A stretch of 13,942 nt of DNA, taken from the NCBI RefSeq assembly GCF_047607725.1, contig NZ_JBLKSS010000318.1, forward strand, positions 1-13,942, given 5' to 3'. Under the pieces are notes generated by a model. The model saw nothing but the letters and a program-made list of their open reading frames with translations. It made no database searches and had not been told where the DNA came from. Position 1 is the stretch's first letter, and the number at the start of each line of letters is the position of its first letter. Position numbers and translations under genes: made by a program. Below, one piece after another: positions 1-7,264 of the stretch. This DNA is from JBLKSS01 sp047607725. Lineage in GTDB: Bacteria; Pseudomonadota; Gammaproteobacteria; Enterobacterales; Enterobacteriaceae.

Positions 1-55
1 AGTCCAGCGGGAAATTGGGACGACGTCTTGAGGGTTTTGGTGGGGTTTGTTTCAT
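1..55 (-). CDS. tnpA: IS66-family accessory transposition protein (orf1/TnpA), 5' fragment at window edge
   Basis: Only the first 18 codons are in the window, reading MKQTPPKPSRRRPNFPLD. They are identical at protein level to the start of the copy at 13717, with one synonymous change (CCC for CCA). The family carries an N-terminal helix-turn-helix and works with orf2 and the main transposase. The gene is cut by the window edge, so whether it is intact cannot be judged. Confidence 0.8.
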   Translation of the reverse strand, partial: MKQTPPKPSRRRPNFPLD

Positions 56-139
56 GAATTGCGCCCATTAAAAAAATAATGGACATCATCTTCAATAACT
101 TGATGGGGAATTAACAGACGGCGCTGGGCGTACGCTTAC
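1..139 (-). mobile_element. IS66-family insertion sequence, terminal part of left-edge copy
   Basis: The terminal 139 bases of an IS66-family element, whose body continues leftwards outside the window. Read on the minus strand the end begins GTAAGCGTACGCCCAGCGC at 139; a GTAA tip is typical of IS66 ends. The same sequence recurs in the opposite orientation from 13633 with only three substitutions in 139 bases that I can count. The first transposition gene starts inside it at 55 and runs out of the window. The element interrupts a phage-type regulatory gene at 140. The eight bases next to this end (140-147) do not match those next to the other copy, so the two insertions look independent. Confidence 0.9.
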
Positions 140-241
140 CTTGACTTCGCCATGGGTGGCGCCGGTTAATCCGGCCAACTCACGGCTGCTCATTGCGACG
201 GTTTGATGATGGGCTGCAAAGCCCGCTGCAGATATCATCAT
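92..241 (-). pseudogene. Phage Rha/antirepressor-type regulator, N-terminus only, truncated by IS66
   Basis: From the ATG at 241 there are 34 native codons down to base 140, including the stretch TVAMSSRELAGLTGATHGEV. This resembles the N-terminal helix-turn-helix of Rha-type phage regulators and antirepressors, which typically read like SSREIAELTGK followed by H and V. IS66 enters directly after codon 34. The frame then continues into the element for 15 codons and stops at 94-92, giving a 49-residue chimaera. The rest of the gene is displaced or lost. A LexA-type operator lies about 60-80 bases upstream, which fits an SOS-induced prophage gene. Known: Rha proteins are phage regulators. Inferred: family identity, from a short match only. 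It could instead be another prophage DNA-binding protein. Confidence 0.5.
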
Positions 242-246
242 AATGT

Positions 247-350
247 TCACCACTCAAGTAAAAGCAACGGCTCTCCATTGGAGTACAATAAATATACAGA
301 AATACTGTAATTGTATCCAGTACTTTTACGGTAAAATGCAGTGCGCACTC
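247..350 (-). other. Short phage-like open frame upstream of the Rha remnant, function unknown
   Basis: The minus strand is open here and ends TTG..GAG TGG TGA, with the stop a few bases before the ATG at 241. It encodes a peptide ending in residues like YSISVYLLYSNGEPLLLLEW. The frame stays open upstream to 642, but there it runs antisense to the AraC gene, so the true start is unknown. The LexA box lies inside it, so it may simply be leader sequence that happens to be open. I do not recognise a family. Confidence 0.2.
303..322. promoter_or_regulatory. LexA (SOS) box
   Basis: The 20-mer TACTGTAATTGTATCCAGTA fits the LexA operator pattern TACTGT-N8-ACAGTA with one mismatch (CCAG for ACAG). 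On the minus strand TATATT at about 291-296 can serve as a -10 element, so the box would overlap the -35 region and repress the Rha-like gene starting at 241. No gene on the plus strand starts close enough to be a better target. Confidence 0.65.
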
Positions 351-433
351 CAGGTCTTTCAGGCAGGGGCGGGCCAACGGCGATAGATCGCGTGCAAAAC
401 ACGGCGAGCTTGACGATAAAAAGCGGAGGCCAT

Positions 434-1430
434 ATGGGGTCCAACACGAGGAAACCAGCGCATGCCGGGCAGAGGGCTTCAGCCGTCGCGACCGCACATC
501 CCAGGCTGACGGCTCCTGGCTTCTCGAAGGGACACGTAGTGCAACGGGCATCGCGTGCCGTGAAGGTGGATACCGGGCAAACCACCCCGCTCGGTCTTGA
601 GGCGCACATCCCGGGGGAGCGCATTGCCGGCAATGAAGACAATCTGCAACCGGATATACTGGTACAGATTTTCCGCCGTCAGCGCACCGAGCATAGCGTA
701 CAGGTACCCGCCGTGGCAGAGCCGCTGCTGGTGTGGATCCTCACCGGTTGCGCCCGGGTAGAGGAGCGTGGCGCCGGTGAACAATGGCAGGTGAAGAACG
801 TCAGCGCGGGTGATTTTTATTTGACCGCCACCGACGTGCCTTATGAAATGCGCTGGCAGGCCCGCGGCCCAGAGCCGTTTGAGGTCCTGCACGTTTATCT
901 GGGGGTGTCGCTGCTTGAAGAGGCCGTCGCCCAAGTGCAGGGCCGGCCGTGCCGTATCCGCGAAACGGTGGGCGGGCGAGACGAAGTCATTTCACAGCTG
1001 CTTGCCCTATGCCGCCGCGAATTACTGAGGCGGCATGATACCAGCGCCACGTTTATCGCCGGCCTGGCGCGATGTCTGGCTGTCCACCTGGCGCGCTTCT
1101 ACATGGAAGCCTGCGCCGCAGGCGTTTCGCTTACAAAAGGCAACGGCGGAAATGGACGCCAAGCTGTCGCAGCCGTTTGATCTTGCCGTGATTGCCCAGG
1201 CGGCGGGGTTGAGCAAATACCATTTCAGCCGGCAGTTCAAGAACGCCACCGGGCTCTCCCCCTCCAACTACTTTATTCGGTTGCGTATGCGGCGCGCCCG
1301 CCAATTGCTTGCCGATACGCGGCGCAGCATTATCGACATCGGCCTGGAAGTCTGTTATTCCAGCCCCGGTCATTTCTCGCAGGTGTTTCGGCGTGAGGTC
1401 GGGGTATCGCCAAACCACTACCGGCAATAG
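434..1430 (+). pseudogene. AraC-family transcriptional regulator, frameshifted
   Basis: An effector-binding N-terminal half (about 590-1110) and a C-terminal AraC DNA-binding domain lie in two frames. The C-terminal part shows both helix-turn-helix units: FDLAVIAQAAGLSKYHFSRQ, then a segment containing IDIGLEVCYSSPGHFSQVF, ending in SPNHYRQ and a TAG at 1428-1430. The frame changes by one base between about 1108 and 1120, around the MEAC / APQAF junction, so translation from the natural start misses the DNA-binding domain and ends at 1180. Start: the ATG at 434 has GGAGG four bases upstream, but residues before about 560 do not look like the family, so a GTG near 560 or 566 is possible. It converges on the short-chain dehydrogenase, ending 18 bases from its stop, and may once have regulated this neighbourhood. 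Confidence 0.8.
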
Positions 1431-1448
1431 CGCGTCGCGCGGCGGGCC

Positions 1449-2210
1449 TTAGCCTATCTGTACGCTGATGCCGCCATCGGCCATGACCACCGAACCCACC
1501 ATAAAACTGGCGCGATCGGAGGCCAGGAATGCGGCAATCTCCGCAATCTCCTGGGGGTGCGCCGCACGGCCTATGGGGGCATTGCGCCCGTGTTCGGCGA
1601 GAAATTCCCGACCATCCTCGCTAAAGTGATTAAGAATGTTGGTCACCACGTCGCCGACGCCGATAGCATTCACCCGGATGCCGTATTCAATCGCTTCCAG
1701 CGCCTGGGTGCGGGTCAACTGCACCAGCGCGCCTTTGGAGGAGGTATACGCGGCGATGCCGGGAAAGGTGAAGTAGGCGGCATAAGAGGCGATATTCACA
1801 ATCGCGCCGTTGCGCTGTTGTATCATGACTTTCATTGCTTCGCGAGAATACAGAAATGCACCGGTGACGTTGGTCTCCATCTGCCATTGCCACTCCTCAC
1901 GAGTCAATTCAATCAGGGGCTTATAAAGAATACGGCCGGCGCAGTTGACCAGGATGTCCAAGCGGCCAAACGTGCCTTGTGCCAGTGCTACCGCCCGCTC
2001 CGCAGCCCCATCGGCGGTAATGTCGGCCACCAGCGGGATAAGGCCTTCGGCTGCAAGTTGGTTAACCTCCGGCTGAATATCTTCGGCGATGACCCGGGCG
2101 CCGCGCTGATGCATCAACTCAGCGATGCTGCGGCCGATACCGCTGGCGGCGCCGGTGACCAGCACCACTTTGCCGGCGACTTCATTGGGGGTAGAAAGAA
2201 ACGTAGACAT
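1449..2210 (-). CDS. Short-chain dehydrogenase/reductase (SDR), intact
   Basis: A 253-residue classical SDR of normal length. It has the cofactor motif TGAASGIG at residues 19-26, NCAG at 89-92, the structural Asn114, and a complete catalytic set of Ser142, Tyr155 and Lys159 (YTSSK). The C-terminus ends in the usual MADGG region. These enzymes oxidise or reduce alcohol/ketone groups with NAD(P) in the cytoplasm; the substrate is not readable. The start at 2210 is supported by GGAGAAA just upstream. It is divergent from the 2-hydroxyacid dehydrogenase across a 218-base gap. It is the only undamaged gene of the cluster from 434 to 5043, so either it has an independent role or erosion has not yet reached it. 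Confidence 0.9.
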   Translation of the reverse strand: MSTFLSTPNEVAGKVVLVTGAASGIGRSIAELMHQRGARVIAEDIQPEVNQLAAEGLIPLVADITADGAAERAVALAQGTFGRLDILVNCAGRILYKPLIELTREEWQWQMETNVTGAFLYSREAMKVMIQQRNGAIVNIASYAAYFTFPGIAAYTSSKGALVQLTRTQALEAIEYGIRVNAIGVGDVVTNILNHFSEDGREFLAEHGRNAPIGRAAHPQEIAEIAAFLASDRASFMVGSVVMADGGISVQIG

Positions 2211-2305
2211 GATAATTTCTCCAGCAAAAGAATCGTCATAGGGCGGCGCGATGCGTCACCTGCTGGCAATTGTCGCGCGCGGCCCCGCGGTCGTCTTTTG
2301 CGGCA

Positions 2306-2335
2306 TTGCCGGCACTGTCGCGGTTTTGCTATGGT
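2306..2335 (+). promoter_or_regulatory. Candidate promoter of the 2-hydroxyacid dehydrogenase gene
   Basis: TTGCCG at 2306-2311 and TATGGT at 2330-2335 are separated by 18 bases, and a TGC just before the -10 gives a partial extended -10. It points at the gene starting at 2429. The match is moderate only. Confidence 0.35.
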
Positions 2336-2343
2336 GTGTTTAT

Positions 2344-2359
2344 CCGTTGACGACAACGG
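2344..2359. repeat. Perfect inverted repeat, possible operator
   Basis: CCGTTG-acga-CAACGG is a perfect six-base inverted repeat placed 8 bases after the candidate -10. The position suits a repressor operator in the shared SDR/dehydrogenase control region. The cognate regulator could be the neighbouring AraC- or RpiR-type protein, but nothing in the sequence links them. Confidence 0.35.
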
Positions 2360-2428
2360 TCAGCGCAGGGTACCGATAGGGAAAAACGCCGCCCGCCGCT
2401 GCCACTGCTATTGCTTGAGAGATCTGCC

Positions 2429-3386
2429 ATGAGCCTGCGTTGCGCCATTCTGGATGATTATCAGCACGTCGCCTTAACCCTCGCCGATTGGACCTTTACC
2501 GACGCCAGCATCGATGTTTTCAGCCTGACGACCCATTATGAGGATGAAGCCGCGCTGGCGGCGCAGCTTGCCGATTGCGCGATTATCGTGGTGATGCGCG
2601 AGCGCACGCCATTGACCGCCTCGCTAATGGATCGGCTGCCGGCGCTGCGGTTGGTCGTGACGTTCGGTATGCGTAACGCGGCCATCGACCTTGACGCCGC
2701 GCGCGCGTGATATCACCGTTTGTGGTACCGCCAGCGACTCGGTCCCCCCGATGGAGTTGACCTGGGCGCTGATATTGGGCCTGGCGCGCCATATCGTGCC
2801 GGAGAATCAGGCGCTGCGGCAAAACGGTCCCTGGCAGCATAGCTTGGGACTGACGCTTAAGGGAAAACGCTTGGGCTTGTTGGGCCTTGGCAAAATCGGC
2901 GGCGCCATGGCCCGGGTGGCGCAGGCGTTCGGCATGGAGGTCATAGCTTGGAGCCAGCATCTTGGCGCGGAATCGGCCGCGGCCGCAGGCGTTACGCTGG
3001 CGGCATCGAAAGGGGCGTTGCTGGCCGCCAGCGATATCGTGTCGATTCATTTGGTGTTAAGCGAGCGTACCCGCGGCCTTATCGGCGCGGCGGAGCTGGC
3101 GCAGATGAAGCCAGACGCGTTACTTATTAATACCTCAAGGGCGGCCATTGTCGAGCGTGATGCGCTGATAACGGCGCTGGAGCAAGGGCGAATTGCCGGC
3201 GCCGGGCTGGATGTATTTGATGTCGAACCCCTGCCGGCGCAGGACCGTTTACGCCAGTTGTCCAACGTGCTGGCGACCCCACATCTCGGCTACGTGTCCG
3301 ACAGTAATTACCGCCTCTATTTTCGCGAAGCGGTGGAGGATATCCAGGCATGGCTGAATGGCACGCCGGTGCGTCAGCTGACCTGA
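2429..3386 (+). pseudogene. D-2-hydroxyacid dehydrogenase, frameshifted in a GC-dinucleotide run
   Basis: Two adjoining frames together give a full-length NAD-dependent D-2-hydroxyacid dehydrogenase of about 319 residues. The first frame (MSLRCAILDDYQ to LDAARA) ends at the TGA at 2708-2710. The second carries the Rossmann motif GLGKIGGAMARV, the substrate Arg in NTSRAAIV, the catalytic Glu region DVFDVEPLP and the His in TPHLGYV. The shift lies in the alternating gcgcgcgcg run around 2698-2707 and is explained by loss of one GC unit or gain of one base. ATG 2429 is preferred, with GAGAG upstream. The family reduces 2-oxoacids or oxidises D-2-hydroxyacids. All catalytic residues lie after the break, so a restart product would still lack the N-terminal substrate domain. 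Confidence 0.85.
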
Positions 3387-3389
3387 GCG

Positions 3390-4120
3390 CCGCCCACGCC
3401 CGTTGCCCGCCGGCATCCGCAATCAAATCCTGCCGGATTTCGATCTCCACATACGGCAGGCAATGACCATAGGCATAAACCGGCACCGCGTAATCGGTAT
3501 CATCCAAGGCGTAAGGTTGATTCTCACCGACCACCAGATCCACCGCCCGCTGTAACAACCGCAGCACTTCCCGGGCGAACGCCGGCTGGCGGTCAAACAG
3601 CACCCCTATCTGCCAGGGCCGGGAAAGACCCATGAACGCGGGCGTAAAGCTATGCATAGCGATGAGGCAGGTCGGCTTAGCGCACACGAGGCGGCGGTGC
3701 AGCAAATCATCGATGGCCTGATGATAAGGATCGAAAATCGCCGCTCGCCGCGCCGCCCGGTCGGCGGGACTCAGCGCCAGATTGCCCGGAATGGGGGTTC
3801 GCTCCGAGACGGTCGGGATAGCGCTGGGGGTGTCCGGTTGTCGGTTGCAGTCGATAACCAGCCGTGAATAGCGCTGATAGACCAAGCGTGGCCTTCAGCC
3901 GCGCGCTCAACCCTTGCGCAACGCCGAGCGCGCCGATATCCCAGCCGATATGGCGCGCGACTTCCCGCCGCGGCAATCCCAGCGAATCGAGCAGGCGCGG
4001 AATGCGCTTGCCAGCGTGATCACAGAGAATAACAAACGGCGAAGCGGCGCCGGGCCGCGCAATGCCGACGGACTCGGGTTCGTCGGGGGCCAACAGCGGC
4101 GGAGAAAGGGCGGCATTCAT
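3390..4120 (-). pseudogene. N-formylglutamate amidohydrolase family, frameshifted
   Basis: Two frames join into an N-formylglutamate amidohydrolase-type protein. From the ATG at 4120 the first frame holds FVILCDHAGKRIP and HIGWDIGA. A one-base insertion near 3882-3883 (CTT-g-GTC) shifts the frame, and the second frame continues with VYQRYSRLVIDCNR, SERTPIPGN, AMHSFTPAFMG, ENQPY and YVEIEIRQDLIAD. The family hydrolyses N-formylglutamate or related N-acyl amino acids. The homologous part ends near 3390. No stop follows there: the frame stays open antisense to the dehydrogenase down to 3127, so the natural stop has probably been lost as well. It follows the RpiR gene by 53 bases on the same strand, so an operon is likely. 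Confidence 0.8.
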
Positions 4121-4173
4121 CACGTCAGCGGTGTCTCCTGGGCACATTTTTGCGCCATAAATGAAAAGGGCCG

Positions 4174-5043
4174 TTACGCCGGCGGATCGAGCTGCTCCCA
4201 CCGCGCCATACGCTCCAGCGCCTGGTCCCCCAAGCGCGCCAGCGTTTCCGTCAGCACAAAAGCTGTGGCGGGGGTATCAAATGGCCAACAAGACTCTACC
4301 TGCACCGGCAGTACGACCTGGGCATGGGCGGCAAGAGGAGACAAATGTGAGTCGGTCACCAGAATCAGAGCCGCACCGCGCTCGGTGACCTGCTGCGCCA
4401 GTGTCGCCATAGTGCGCTGGTAACGGCGAAAATCGAATAAAACAAAGATGTCCTGTCAGCCGGCATCGACGATAGGCAGGATCCGTTGATGCGGCACTTC
4501 CGGCAGCAGCATGACCTGCGGTCGCAGTTGCCGCAAGTGACGTTCCAGATAGATAGCCAGCGACTGACTAAATCGCCCGCCGCCCAGCGTTACCCTTTTA
4601 CCGCCCTGGCTTAGTAGTTCAATCGCCTGCTGCATGTCGAAAGCCGGTATGTGACGCAGCGACTGGCTGATGGCGTGGCAGGTGGCCTGCAGCGAGGTTT
4701 CCATCAGCTCGGCGTGGCCGCCGGCGGTTTGCCGACGGTCCAGTAATTGCAGCGGTCCATTCGACCGCCAGGAAAGTTCGGCGCGCAGCGCCTGCTGCAG
4801 TTCTACTAAGCCTCGAAATCCCAGTCGGAGCGCGAATCGTACCACCGACAGCGCGCTGACCTGGGCCTGCTATGCCAGGCTTTGCACCGAATCCAATCCT
4901 GCGCTGGGGTAATCCGCCAGCAGCGCACGCGCCACTTTTCTCTCGGTTGGGCTGAGCTGGGCCAGTCCGGTTCGCAGGCGCTGAATCAACTGTGGCGCTT
5001 CAGGCGCGTCGTCCGTCGAGGGGAGGGTTGGGGGTTCCGTCAT
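4174..5043 (-). pseudogene. RpiR/MurR-family transcriptional regulator, two internal stops
   Basis: One continuous 290-codon frame encodes an RpiR-type regulator of normal length. Residues 1 to about 90 form the helix-turn-helix domain (LSPTERKVARALLADYP, then VSALSVVRFALRLGF), and the middle and C-terminal part is a SIS sugar-isomerase-type domain (GGGRFSQSLAIYLERHL, then FVLFDFRRYQRT). The frame is broken by TAG at 4872-4870 (codon 58, inside the DNA-binding domain) and TGA at 4458-4456 (inside SIS). No frameshift is present, so both are point nonsense changes. The start at 5043 fits family length. Such regulators usually sense a phosphorylated sugar or related metabolite and control adjacent genes, here probably the amidohydrolase downstream. 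Confidence 0.85.
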
Positions 5044-5819
5044 CTGCCCCGCTCTTTTACATAATAAATAGGTTATTGACCGCCAATGGTATCATATTCA
5101 TTACAGATACAGGTTCAGCGGTGATTTTATTATATAGATATAAAATAGACGCAAGCAGTTTACAGGTGTCCGACGCGTTAATGTGTCGGCGCAACAGTAT
5201 CAACACCCGGGAAAGCACGCCGCACATTCTAACGACAGCGGCGTATAAGATGTGGCGAGAAAGCAGGGCATTAGCGCTGGATGAACCGGCGCGCTCATTA
5301 ACCCCGCCACGGCGCGCGGTTTGGCTTAACCAGGCATGGCCACTGATGTTCTCGCTCAGCACACGCGCGTTACCCTTACGGCTTAGGGTGCTCCACGCCG
5401 GACGGCCACCGCCACCATGTCGGTTCCGGACTGGCGTGGGGGCGACGCCGCAACGCGGACCACCTTGCAAAATTTTGGCCGTTGAGTATCCCTCTGGTTG
5501 TTTCTTTGCCCCTGACTGTACGGGGCGCATTTTTAATCGGCTACGCCTGACAAATGGCTTTTTCGCTAAAGCATTAATACATTTGCGCAAAAAAGCGACG
5601 CTTCCCCACGCTTGGAAAAGCGTATGCCGTACAACCTACCTAGCAAGTTGCTGCGAGTCATAAAGGCGCCACGCGTATCCGCTTCAGTCTCCAAGTGGCG
5701 TCGGCCGCCTGATTAATCAGCTATCGGAAGGTGCATGGCCAACATTAGCAGACGTAAAGTATACGCGTCGCAAAATTTTTAATAGCGTTTACAGGAAATA
5801 TCTTATTGAGTAAGCCATC
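5044..5819. other. Long stretch without a supportable gene
   Basis: About 780 bases between the RpiR start and the iraP-like start. The first 130 bases and the last 150 are AT-rich; the middle (5200-5470) is GC-rich. Both strands stay open for long distances (minus 5590-5057, plus 4992-5663), but the translations are Arg/Pro/Ser-rich without domains, as expected of chance frames in GC-rich DNA. The minus-strand text around 5400-5520 is loosely reminiscent of small prophage frames, which I cannot support further. The final 100 bases should hold the iraP promoter. Confidence 0.4.
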
Positions 5820-6038
5820 ATGAAAAACCTAGTGATCGATCTTTTAATTAAAATGGCCAAGGCGGACGTTCAAACCAAAGAACTGACTGCGCAGGTGGAA
5901 GCGATATTGTCGGCGCCGGTGGCCTCGGCGGAGATCCTCTCAAGCGCCGCCGATTTATTGTTGGCCCATTTCGACCGGTTAATTTCAGTTTCGCATTTTG
6001 TGGAGGAAAACGCTGACAACAATCTAGCACACCATTAG
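5820..6038 (+). CDS. iraP: IraP-like anti-adaptor of RpoS degradation
   Basis: A 72-residue protein whose start, MKNLVIDLLIKMAKADVQTK followed by ELTAQVEA, aligns with E. coli IraP ([20 protein letters not shown] then ELCAQVEA). IraP binds the response regulator RssB and so protects the stress sigma factor RpoS from ClpXP in starved cells. The remainder is helical and Ala/Leu-rich but diverges from E. coli, and the protein is about 14 residues shorter, missing the acidic and basic tail. This may be a lineage variant or a degraded C-terminus; the other two frames give no better continuation. The ribosome binding site is weak. It is monocistronic and converges on mgtE. Identity rests on the first 28 residues as remembered, not on a search. 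Confidence 0.65.
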   Translation: MKNLVIDLLIKMAKADVQTKELTAQVEAILSAPVASAEILSSAADLLLAHFDRLISVSHFVEENADNNLAHH

Positions 6039-6164
6039 TCGCGCCTTCCACCCCGCGCCGCCGGGGGGAGGGCCCGCATTGGGGCAGGGCCGCGCCACGA
6101 AGAGCACGCCCCGCGCGATGGTGAGCTGTAATGGTAATCTATAATGCTACTACCGCGGGAACCC

Positions 6165-7187
6165 TCATCCCAAATCATGCATGACCAGCTTGGCGATTTC
6201 AAAATAGATAATCAGCCCGGTGCCGTCGATAAAGGTGGCGATGAACGGTGCTGATACTACCGCCGGATCGATATGCAAGCGCTTAAGCAGCAGCGGGATC
6301 ACCGACGAGACGATCGCCGTCCAGATCGTAATGGCAATCAGCGTCAGGCAGACCACCAGCGTCACCTGCGGGCCGACATTCAGGATCCAGGCGCGTATCC
6401 ACGCCACCAATCCGATAGATATCGCCACCAAAAACGACGTGGGAATCTCTTTGCGCAACACGGCGGGCAGATTGGGCAGGCTGACTTCGCCCAGCGCCAT
6501 GGCGCGCACAAGAGTGGAAGTGATCTGCGTACCGCTATTGCCGCCGGTGCCGATAAGTAACGGAATAAAGAACGCCAGCACAATAGCCGCTTCCAATTCA
6601 TCGGAAAAGGCTTTGAGTACCGTGCCGGTGTACGCTTCCGCCACGAACAGCAGCATCAGCCAACTGATACGTTTTCGCCACAGCCGCCAGGGTGAAGAGC
6701 TGAGATAGGGCTCGTCCAGCGGCAGGCTGGCACCCTGGCGTTGGGCGTCTTCAGTATATTCATCGCGCAGCAGCGCGGCGATTTCCCGCTCGCCAAGTTC
6801 GCCGATAAGCTTGGCATGGCGCACCACCGGCACCGGGCCGTTAAAATGATTACCCAGCATTTCGGCGACCTGCTCGCGGTCCTGCTCAGGCGCGACAGCC
6901 ACAAAATCTCGCGTCATCAAACTGGCGATCGGCACATCGGAATTGTCTTCGGTAAATAGACGCTTGACCGAAAGAAGTCCTTCCAGATAATTATCTTTAT
7001 CGACAATGTAAATTTGCGGCGGAATAGCATTGTCGGTGAGATAATCCAATAAATATTGCCGTGCATCACCTGCGGACAAGGTGCCCGAAATAGCAATGTA
7101 CTGGTTACTCATATAATAAGCGACCGCGTGATCCATAATTTTTTCCCCTACGACAGTGACCGTCGAGGGTTGAGATGAGTAATGCAT
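6165..7187 (-). CDS. mgtE: MgtE-family magnesium transporter, short form
   Basis: A 340-residue inner-membrane Mg2+ channel/transporter. Residues 13-150 form a tandem CBS region (QIYIVDKDNYLEGLLSVKRL, then PVPVVRHAKLIGELGEREIA), the regulatory part of the family. From 173 onwards lies the membrane domain with the signature IGTGGNSGTQ at 212-221 and IDGTGLIIYF at 320-329, with about five transmembrane helices. It lacks the large N-terminal superhelical domain of 450-residue MgtE proteins, a common short form. Start: the frame is open to 7274, but those codons overlap the riboswitch. ATG 7187 has GGGGA seven bases upstream and is preferred. Expression is probably governed by the M-box RNA at 7265-7428. 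No lesion seen, so it is likely functional. Confidence 0.9.
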   Translation of the reverse strand: MHYSSQPSTVTVVGEKIMDHAVAYYMSNQYIAISGTLSAGDARQYLLDYLTDNAIPPQIYIVDKDNYLEGLLSVKRLFTEDNSDVPIASLMTRDFVAVAPEQDREQVAEMLGNHFNGPVPVVRHAKLIGELGEREIAALLRDEYTEDAQRQGASLPLDEPYLSSSPWRLWRKRISWLMLLFVAEAYTGTVLKAFSDELEAAIVLAFFIPLLIGTGGNSGTQITSTLVRAMALGEVSLPNLPAVLRKEIPTSFLVAISIGLVAWIRAWILNVGPQVTLVVCLTLIAITIWTAIVSSVIPLLLKRLHIDPAVVSAPFIATFIDGTGLIIYFEIAKLVMHDLG

Positions 7188-7190
7188 GAT

Positions 7191-7243
7191 GGGTTCCCCA
7201 AAGCTGTTTTCGACATCAACAGTTCTCAAAAGGGGCATAAACC
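7191..7243 (-). promoter_or_regulatory. Hairpin over the mgtE ribosome binding site
   Basis: Between the M-box and the ATG the leader can form a two-part stem. GGTT and CCCC near 7232-7243 pair with GGGG and AACC at 7192-7199, with an inner stem of CTGTT and AACAG (7204-7208 with 7218-7222). The GGGGA that serves as ribosome binding site lies in the pairing arm. No U-run follows, so control of translation initiation fits better than transcription termination. Confidence 0.4.
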
Positions 7244-7264
7244 TGAGAAGAGAGCGCAGCCAGC

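Noticed and set aside
479..934. Minus-strand frame across the AraC N-terminal half
   Set aside because: The plus strand shows AraC-type residues here; the minus translation has no recognisable domain.
1557..2432. Long plus-strand frame opposite the SDR gene
   Set aside because: It is an antisense shadow of an intact, motif-complete SDR.
4174..5043. Repeated in-frame TAG codons (RpiR, bhsA, EF-G) as possible stop-codon recoding
   Set aside because: TGA and TAA also interrupt these genes, frameshifts accompany the stops, and intact genes here end at ordinary TAA, TGA or TAG stops. Plain decay explains it.
6050..6120. GC-rich inverted repeats between iraP and mgtE as a bidirectional terminator
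   Set aside because: Only a five-base GGCCC/GGGCC stem with a long loop and no U-run on either strand.
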